From Ilex aquifolium (lineage: Eukaryota; Streptophyta; Magnoliopsida; Aquifoliales; Aquifoliaceae): 64,000 bases of DNA. Below the pieces are notes generated by a model that saw nothing but the letters and a program-made list of their open reading frames with translations, ran no database searches and had not been told where the DNA came from. Shown piece after piece: positions 57,966-64,000 of the stretch. Positions within the stretch are counted from its first letter, which is position 1. Every line of letters starts with the position of its first letter. A program made the translations under genes and the position numbers. The stretch covers positions 2,181,501 through 2,245,500 of the forward strand of contig OX637394.1 in assembly GCA_951799425.1 (NCBI GenBank). The letters run 5' to 3'.

Positions 57966-58436
57966 ACAATAACACCTGCCACACACTCTTAACTACATCA
58001 CTTTGCAGTTTCTAAGGGGGATTCCACTATTTCAAAATTGGTTATTAGTAGAACATCAGCTTGTGTAATAACAATCCGCACTCCCTAATAGCTGATTATG
58101 AAACAAAATCTCTCTTTGTATTGGCTATTAAACATGATTTTGCACCGATAGAATGGACTAATATAGCATTATCTTTGTATTCGCTATAATTGCACTCCCC
58201 TAAATCTCAAGCTCTTGCAGAGAAACGGGATCCTGATGTCCAGAGGACCATATTTTAGTTTTTAGGAGACATCTTGACAACAACGAAACAATTAGTCCAA
58301 CTGAGAATTCCTGAAAACAACACAATGCAAAAATCGATTAGGAGAAGCATGCATCAGAAAATATACTAATTACACCCTTATACTGTTAGAAGTGAAATCA
58401 CCATAAAGAAAACAAACCGTGCTCTTTCATCAGATG

Positions 58437-61400
58437 TTATACACCATATCGCCTTAAAGCTTTGCTTAAACTTGGCATTACGTTATAAGCTTGATACGAT
58501 CTTCTCAATTCAATGATGGAACCCACCTGTACCACAAAAGAGTCAAAACTCAAGATTATTATAGTAAAGTAGAAATGATATGAAGTGGTACCGATGATTT
58601 GTCTGTAACTTGACATCTGATTCATTCTTTTCTCCCTTTATTTCTTGAATGGGGTGGGGTTGAAGAAGGAAGGTATATATTACGAAAACAAAATTTGCCC
58701 AACCTAAATTCCAGGCAGAAAATACGATCTACCTATGTTCCAGGACCATGGGAGTGCATAAATCTGTTTTCTATATCATACAAACTGTAACTCAAGGTGC
58801 AAAACTATCAGATTGACATGATAGGAGAGGTGGCTCTTTGTATCACGCCATGACTAGGGAAGCATTTGAAATAAAATTTATACAGTTGCTCAAGTTAGAC
58901 CACAACGCTGGTTTGGTAGGGTGGCAGCTGATGGGAGAAAATCCACCAGCAAAAATATGCTAGTGATTAAGTTTGAAAATCAACTAGGAACTGCAATTAG
59001 ATTGCCAAAATGATTAAAATTCACCAAAAAAATATGTACCCAACCATCAGGGCAAAAAAGATGGGGAGAAAAATAGCTGAGCACCAGCTTGGTCTCCAAG
59101 TTCAGCTCCGCAATGCAGATGAAATCATTATAAACACAAATTTTCTGCCTGATAGACCATCCTATTGCACAAACTACTCAAGGATGGTATAACACAACAA
59201 GACATAGATAGTGCATACTTATTACACACGAGGAACAAAATTCATGATATTCACATTTCTTAGAAGCTGAAGACATCTCTTTTTCTCGAGGCACACCATT
59301 GGTTCCTCGACAGAACATGTATTACATCGGGAGTTTTATGTAAATTTTATATAAAAAAAAGCACATTCCTTTTTTTTCCCAGCAATTAGGTCAAAGCTTT
59401 GAAATTTTCCATACTAATAATGATGTGCATAGCTGCACAGTGTGTGTGTGAGCACTCACACTTGGTGTATGCATATGCACATATTCAAAAGGTTACATAA
59501 CTACAACTACATTCCCTAGTCATGCAAATCACGACTGTATATGCCGAAATTGAGTCGTGAAAACAAAACTTAAATCACTTATTATTTAAATTTTCCAAAA
59601 TTTTAGGAATTCACGAGCAATTAAACTCTAGAAAGATGCTCAAAACATTATCCATAAACTGCTTTACTTTAGCCAGGGGGGGGAAATTGTTTTACATGGA
59701 AACAGAAGAGTTGTGCTTGCATACTATAACTCAACCAATCTAATTCCTGTATGGAGGTATGTATAAAAAACAAAAAAACAGGCAATTCAACATTTAATGG
59801 ATCATACTAGACAAAACACATCACCACGTCACTAGGAAAAAATGTAAAATGTGATGGAGTGGTAGGAATACAATTAGAAAACCAAGACGTACAGTAGTAC
59901 ACTTACAATGATCAGAACAGAAGTAAACCCTATTGCAAATCCCTCATTGATGCGGCGTAAATAATGATCCAGAACAGTAGATGTAGTGGCCAAAATACTT
60001 AACAGCAAACCACCTGCATGATTCGCCACGATACAGTGGAGAGCACAAGCAAACAAATAGGGTGTGAAGAATGGCGCCAATATTGGATTTAGTTAGTTAA
60101 AACATTTAGATAGACATATACCCCAAAAACGTGTGGAAGCTTGGATCCTCGTCAAATATTCAATGGTGGCCTTTCCGGGCTTTATGCTTGGTATTCTGGC
60201 ACCCATTTTGTTTAAGTAATCAGCAATTTCCTTTGGCATGTTGGCCTAAATATGCATGTGCCGGTTAATAGAAGAAAGAAATCAGGTACCATATTACCTC
60301 TTGAATAGTCACCATACACTCGTAAATATCTCAATTTTTGCCTCTAAAATAGCAATATTGAAAAATCCAGATCTTCTGCTAAATAATATGTGACTAAGTC
60401 GAGCCATTTCCTTATTTTTGTGGTGCATTTACTCCGACAATAACGCTCCTCAAAAGGAGTACCCATTGGTCTCCATTTCAGTTTACAATTTACATAGCCA
60501 GAATATCTCAAATGACTTCATCATCTAATCCATTACCACTGCACCCCTTTTCTGATGTACGTTTCTTGTGTTGTCAATCATCCATCCACAATTTAAGCAT
60601 AACCAAGTTATAGTCATGGATGCAATATTTCCTAGCAGCCCAACAATTTATCAGGACACATTAAGCCTCAATGACCTAAATGAGGGGTTCTGGAAAGATT
60701 CAGCGAAACAAAATTCATTAACGCATAACCCAGCATACCATAAACATGTCCATACTTGCAACACCAGGCCAAATAAGGTCAACGAAAAAAATGTACTCAT
60801 CACCCACAATTTGAACAGACTTCTAGGTCTATCGATGCTTTTATTTTTTTTCAAATTTCCAAGTGCCACACAAACTATTCAATGCATTTAATATCTTAAT
60901 ATATGACCACTTCCCAAAATGTAAATTATGAAACCTCAATACAAATTATCTGGAGCAGATTGAAGCAAGAACAAAAATGTCTATCTTTCCAAATTTTCGT
61001 GCACAGTGTAATTATCAAGATGTAATATAATACAAATAAGGAATTATTGATCAATGATAACCAAAAGGAAAATATGATCATATGGAATGATAACAGACAC
61101 AAGAATTGCAAGACCTAAATCAAGCAGCACAAATTTACGTAGAAATCAATTGTAGGTCAAGAAAATACTTACAATGTCAAATATGTTGAAAAGAAATACA
61201 AAGAATGCATAAATTGTATAGTAAACCCATGGCTCAGCACCGAGAGAAGTTCCAGGGTTCAGTACGTCTCTCACATGTTCCCAAAAACGCGAGCCAATGA
61301 GACTGCCAACAATTCTTTATATTAGAAAGTTATGGAGGAAAGAAACTCTGCATAAAACAATGCTAACCAGTAACTTCAGGGAAAATTAGCCATGCAGTCA

Positions 61401-64000
61401 CTTAAATGACCTAATCTGCTGACTCGTACATGCAGGACAAGAATGAAGCCAGAACATCCTATTGCTAAGCAGGCAAGAAATAGTCCAGAGTCATCTTCAT
61501 GGCGGGCACATATAAGTTAGTATGAGCCCACCTTGCCTTAACCACACCAATCAGCAGATGTGGAGAGTTCTACTATCCAAATGGCCTCAAAAACAAAAAT
61601 GAGGAGCAGACCCCATGTAGTATGCTTCTCATCCCTTATTCTTATTTTTTTTCTTTCTTTTTTTTTCTCTCTTTGTGGAGGGGGGTCTTGACTTTTAAAG
61701 ATGAGCCCCGCCCTATAGTTGAAAACCCCACAGGCAGGTGATTAGTGCCACTAGGAGCTTCTGAATAGCCTGTAGTATTAGAAATAGAAAGTGGATCCTG
61801 TACTCAAGATATCGACATGAACCCAGTTGAGTTAAATAACCTTGCAATGATGCTGGGAAACGCCAAGAGATACGTGGTAGTGAGAACAGGCTGCATTCCT
61901 GATGGATTTATATTAAATGGAATGTATGGCTCTACCTCGGTAACTGGGGAGTGCTCTCTGTCCAAAACATAGAAACTCAGCCGTTAGCATGAATGTCGCA
62001 CATCACATTTACCCAGAAGTAGTTATGTTAGGGCAAACAAATTGATTTCATAAAATACAAAAGACAATACTTCGCTCCTCACCTGGTAGAAGAACTTCGT
62101 ATCACCCACAAATGTGGTGTGCAAATAGTGTGCCAATAATAAATAAAGCACAGTCCTTTCAAGGGACTGATTTTGGTTGCTGTACTTAGATGAGAGTGTG
62201 ACACACAATGATCGATTATTTAACTTATTCCAGATTTCCTCTTGGCCTCTCCTGACAACTCAACACGACCACAGGTGATGAAATGATGCAAACACTCACT
62301 CTCTCATTGTTTCAAGCTACTTGACCAAGGGGTGAGTGGTTGCTCCATCCACTAACAAGCATTCTCCATTCGTGGACACATAATATTGCTAATTAGGAAT
62401 ACCATTCCGACAAACTGTTCCCAATTTTTTTTACAGTTTGCTGCCAATGTTTGAGCAACTAAAGCTATATCACAAAAGTCTAATGCAATCCTTTCCAATG
62501 GGATTGGATGCCCCATTAGGTCAAACTTCACACCAGACCTCATTGAATTTCAATTCCAAGACACAAACTGCAGACTACGAAATACAAAGTTTTGTCCAGA
62601 GAGAGGCAAGGGTGGGGGAAGGGGAAACACTCAAATCATCTAGAAAGCAAAGAGGAACACCTCGCAGCAGAAGCAAGTTTGAAACCATAGTACTGCAGCT
62701 TGATTTTCCTGCAACCCTCGGTTACAACAACCGCCCACATAGTTACTATAGTGAAAACACCTAATACTGCAAGTACATAAGGCCACCAATTCAAAGCACT
62801 TCCTGCAATAGGGTAGAAAGCAGAGAAACAGTTAATAATAAATGAGGACGTATAACAAATTGCTAAGCACGTATTCTGAGAAAGTTAAATTTTTAACCAA
62901 TTGTTCAAACTGTGTGAAGGGCTTGTATTGAGCTTAACAATACATTCATTTTCAGTCTGCATAAGCATTAAAACACTAAAAAACGAGCCCTCCTATGGAT
63001 GTGGAAACTAAATTTCAAATATTTTGGATTCCATAAACTTTCCAAGAAACTCATTTCATTCATGTCCGCCATATTTTTCTTTAATGTCCTCCAGAGCCAA
63101 TGTCAGCACATGTTTACCAGTTTTGAAGTACTATCTTATTTAGCAATAATGATGTTCAAGGCTTACTAGTAAAACCTTTTAAACAATTATACGTTGAAAG
63201 ACTAGTGGAGATTTTATAAATATTTGCAACTTAAAAGCCCATGACAGAGTACATTAACTTAGTCCATAGCATAGTAACAAAATTATAACTCTCAAATGCC
63301 ACACAAAGAATCTCTCTCCTGTTCTGCAACACTTATTCAGCACTTCCCTGTCCAAGAAGCCACAGGATTGACCAATGCAGTTACAGAGAAAAAGTTCAAA
63401 TGAGCGTGACTTAGTGCTATAATGCTAGTCTCAACCTCGAAGCTCATCTCTTCAGGTAAATGAGATGCTCAGAATATAATGCTAGTCTTAACATCCACGG
63501 CATACTTACAAAGAGCAAAAGAACACCTAAAAAATACAACGAACATACAAAGACATGAAGCTAAGATATGTTTTTTTTCTCCACCCACCTGAGAGTTGAG
63601 ATAACATCTTGTATAGCGTATCCGTGTAGCCAGTCAAAATTCCCACACATATAATCAAAGATGATCCTTGACCTGAACCATGCATTAGTAATCAGAGCTG
63701 AAGAAAGAAACACCAGATCTGACAAAACATGCATTTATAAATGATTTACTAGAGAAAGTCAGGCATTTGCAGTTCGATTAAAATCCTAGATGAATGTAAT
63801 CATCGACTGATCTTAGAAAGTTATGCCTGGCAGTGCACGAAAGTAAGTGATTATGCAACAATTTCAACCCTTCATTTAAAAAGTCCATTTGAGGTAAAAA
63901 TGTGCTTGGTCAACATTCAAAAGAAACTGTATCATCAACATAATCTTCCAAAATCATATGGAGGTAATGCACAGAACTTCTAGGGCCTTGGAGTTTTTGG
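58437..64000 (-). CDS. SECY2: plastid SecY2 translocase subunit, 3' part (5' end outside window)
   Basis: Seven exons join in phase to the last 264 aa: 63673-63589, 62802-62661, 61957-61841, 61302-61173, 60245-60122, 60013-59907, 58526-58437. Upstream exons lie beyond 64000. SecY features in order: ICVGILTGY (membrane segment), WWPYVLAVLGVFTIVTMWAVVV (membrane segment), the cytosolic C-loop start EGCRKIKLQYYG, FNINPSGMQPVLTTTYLLAFP, NIFDI, the PKEIADYLNKMGARIPSIKP C5-type loop, a last membrane segment and RRSYQAYNVMPSL at the C-terminus. The spacing matches plant SECY2 (SCY2), a nuclear-encoded, envelope/thylakoid Sec translocase channel, rather than bacterial or ER Sec61. Introns are long and AT-rich with no further genes seen. 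Confidence 0.92.

Noticed and set aside
44865-64000. Functional cluster of TT8, p31comet and SECY2
   Set aside because: The three act in unrelated processes and lie on both strands with kilobases of repeats between them. Adjacency looks accidental.

Overview
This is nuclear DNA of a flowering plant, most likely a eudicot. The genes are split by GT-AG introns, the spacers are AT-rich and packed with LTR retrotransposon pieces, hAT and Mutator-like non-autonomous elements and short SINE-like copies, and every confident gene belongs to a plant family. One gene is a TT8/AN1-type anthocyanin bHLH; others are an ALMT anion channel, a chloroplast OEP7 and a plastid SECY2. The species cannot be fixed from the sequence alone. 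Exon boundaries were worked out by hand from splice sites, phase and family similarity.

Layout. 1-4405: 3' part of a Ty1/copia element whose single gag-pol frame carries four in-frame stops, ending in a 184-bp LTR. 5161-5884: non-autonomous hAT element with a perfect 8-bp target duplication. 7778-10507 (-): seven-coding-exon bHLH gene with an atypical basic region. 13240-13550: degenerate 45-bp minisatellite with an ACACGTGTC core. 15922-17232 (+): intronless EDGP/GIP-like aspartic-peptidase homologue lacking the second catalytic Asp. 18860-20338: gypsy-type LTR split by another hAT element, followed by a LINE RNase H relic. 21984-25266 (+): spliceosomal SmD1. 25901-27390: near-identical 746-bp tandem duplication that copied one end of a hAT element. 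27971-28201 (+): OEP7. 29451-29867 (-): ginkbilobin-2-like secreted protein. 31053-35137 (-): ALMT gene with a Mutator-like element in an intron and a nested hAT/Mutator-like pair upstream. 36450-44380: gene-free repeats, including a second gypsy-type LTR. 44865-51011 (+): complete TT8/AN1-like gene. 54814-56962 (-): p31comet-like gene. 58437-64000 (-): 3' half of plastid SECY2, cut by the window end.

The genes are unrelated neighbours, not an operon or obvious cluster. SmD1 works in splicing, OEP7 and SECY2 in plastid envelope and thylakoid membranes, ALMT in anion transport, p31comet in checkpoint and HORMA-protein remodelling, and TT8 in flavonoid and epidermal regulation. I found no clearly new biological system. 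The most unusual items are the hAT-spanning tandem duplication, the 45-bp minisatellite of G-box-like palindromes, the bHLH protein without the E-box-reading residues, and the large set of precisely bounded non-autonomous transposons around and inside genes.
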